Assembly (NCBI RefSeq): GCF_000224785.1
Contig: NZ_AGAV01000017.1
Location: 1-64,000 of the forward strand
Direction of reading: 5' to 3'
DNA length: 64,000 nucleotides
Origin: Lentibacillus jeotgali
GTDB lineage: Bacteria > Bacillota > Bacilli > Bacillales > Amphibacillaceae
Made by a program: the position numbers and the translations under genes. Below are positions 63,398 through 64,000 of this stretch, one piece after another. How positions within the stretch are numbered: position 1 is the stretch's first letter; each line of letters opens with the position of its first letter. The notes under the pieces are model-generated. The model saw only the letters and a program-made list of their open reading frames with translations, was not told the origin of the DNA and made no database searches.

Positions 63398-64000
63398 ATG
63401 AAAGCCTATCAAATCAAAATCGAGCTGACCGGTTCAGAACCACTAATCTGGCGTCGTATCGTCATGCCGGCCGGCGCGACATTTAACAGATTGCATGATG
63501 TGATTCAGAACGCAACGAATTTTCAGGGCGGTTATCCCGGCGCATATCACCTTTTCGAGTTTGACCTGCCGAATGATAATATCCGGGTGACCAATGATGA
63601 AGAGGCGTATCAGGAGCATCAGCATTTTAAGAAAAACCGGAAAGAGATTGAGGCCAAGTTGCGGGATGTTCCCCCGGAATTCGCGGAGATTCAGGAAGCC
63701 CGGCTGCGCGAATTGGAAAAAGTGGTGCGCAAACCGGCCGGGATCAAGATTGATACGTATCTGGAAAAGTATGGAACGCTTGAATACATTTATGATTATG
63801 GTGATGATTGGCATTTTCTTATTACATTAGAAAAAACGATGAAAGATTACCATTACGGCTATCCAACGCTTATCGATGGTGCTGAAACAGCGCCGCCGGA
63901 AGATGTGGGCGGACTACCCGGCTATTATGAGTTTTTGGATATTTATTATGATTCGAATCACTCGGACCATGAGGATATGAAAGAATGGGTTCAAGAGCAA
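63398..64000 (+). CDS. Plasmid pRiA4b ORF-3-like protein (partial)
   Basis: The first 201 codons of a gene that runs past the window edge. Family pattern: YQIKIELTGSEPLIWRRIVM, then FQGGYPGAYHLFEFDL, LEYIYDYGDDWHFLITLEKT and GAETAPPEDVGGLPGYYEFL. A charged insertion at about residues 65-115 separates the two halves. The family (MM3350-like) has no settled function and often sits near mobile or accessory genes. ATG at 63398 is preceded by AAAGGAGAGC. Confidence 0.85.
   Translation, partial: MKAYQIKIELTGSEPLIWRRIVMPAGATFNRLHDVIQNATNFQGGYPGAYHLFEFDLPNDNIRVTNDEEAYQEHQHFKKNRKEIEAKLRDVPPEFAEIQEARLRELEKVVRKPAGIKIDTYLEKYGTLEYIYDYGDDWHFLITLEKTMKDYHYGYPTLIDGAETAPPEDVGGLPGYYEFLDIYYDSNHSDHEDMKEWVQEQ

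Overview
The window looks like a chromosomal segment of a low- to mid-GC Gram-positive bacterium of the family Bacillaceae, most likely a halophilic or halotolerant relative of Lentibacillus, Virgibacillus or Oceanobacillus. Reasons: strong AGGAGG-type ribosome sites, GTG and TTG starts, Bacillus-style gene sets (tapA-sipW-tasA, ycsG-kipI-ycsF-kipA-ycsI, class II galT), CcpA-type cre-like sites and strongly acidic secreted proteins. The genus is an inference. No rRNA, tRNA, phage or complete insertion sequence was seen.

Layout. 1-1800: a DUF1659/DUF2922 pair and a Cu/Zn superoxide dismutase-like lipoprotein. 2200-13900: a glycolate block with a LysR regulator divergent from malate synthase G, the glycolate oxidase operon glcE-glcF-glcD, an FAH-family enzyme and an LldP-type permease. 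14500-16340: a biofilm-matrix cluster (TapA-like, SipW, TasA-like). 16430-32320: six large secreted hydrolases, each carrying one copy of the same helical module (the FIMAH domain, as I recall the name): a GH3-M28 fusion, an M14 peptidase, an AmiE-like serine hydrolase, an S15 Xaa-Pro peptidase, gamma-glutamyltransferase and a second M14 peptidase. 32800-39700: sialic acid catabolism (nanE, nanA, a sodium symporter, an unexplained flavoprotein, nanK, a MurR/RpiR regulator). 40000-46800: a Uma2 protein, then a glucitol-family PTS operon with a SAF-domain oxidoreductase and a divergent HAD phosphatase. 47000-51500: the 5-oxoprolinase operon. 52200-61600: the Leloir genes galK-galE-galT-galM, a truncated lacD, a galactose-type permease, a LacI regulator and a PP2C-like protein. 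61900-64000: a HAD phosphatase, a partial copy of it, an Rpn-like remnant and a pRiA4b ORF-3-like gene cut by the window edge.

Two non-coding systems run through the window. One is a superfamily of tandem repeats with an exact 21-base period. It forms nine large arrays with a TCGTGCG-type core plus several arrays with TCGCGCG or TCGATCG cores. The arrays sit just 3' of genes, and all nine major arrays point the same way whatever the direction of the neighbouring genes. The other is a 100-base promoter/operator module present twice at 83% ungapped identity, once before the matrix operon and once before gamma-glutamyltransferase.

Taken together, the middle of the window reads as an extracellular scavenging system. 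Matrix fibre proteins and wall- or matrix-associated hydrolases would release amino acids, gamma-glutamyl compounds and amino sugars. The neighbouring nan, 5-oxoprolinase, gal and glycolate operons could use products of this kind. The functional link is inference; the shared module, the shared promoter and the gene order are visible in the sequence.
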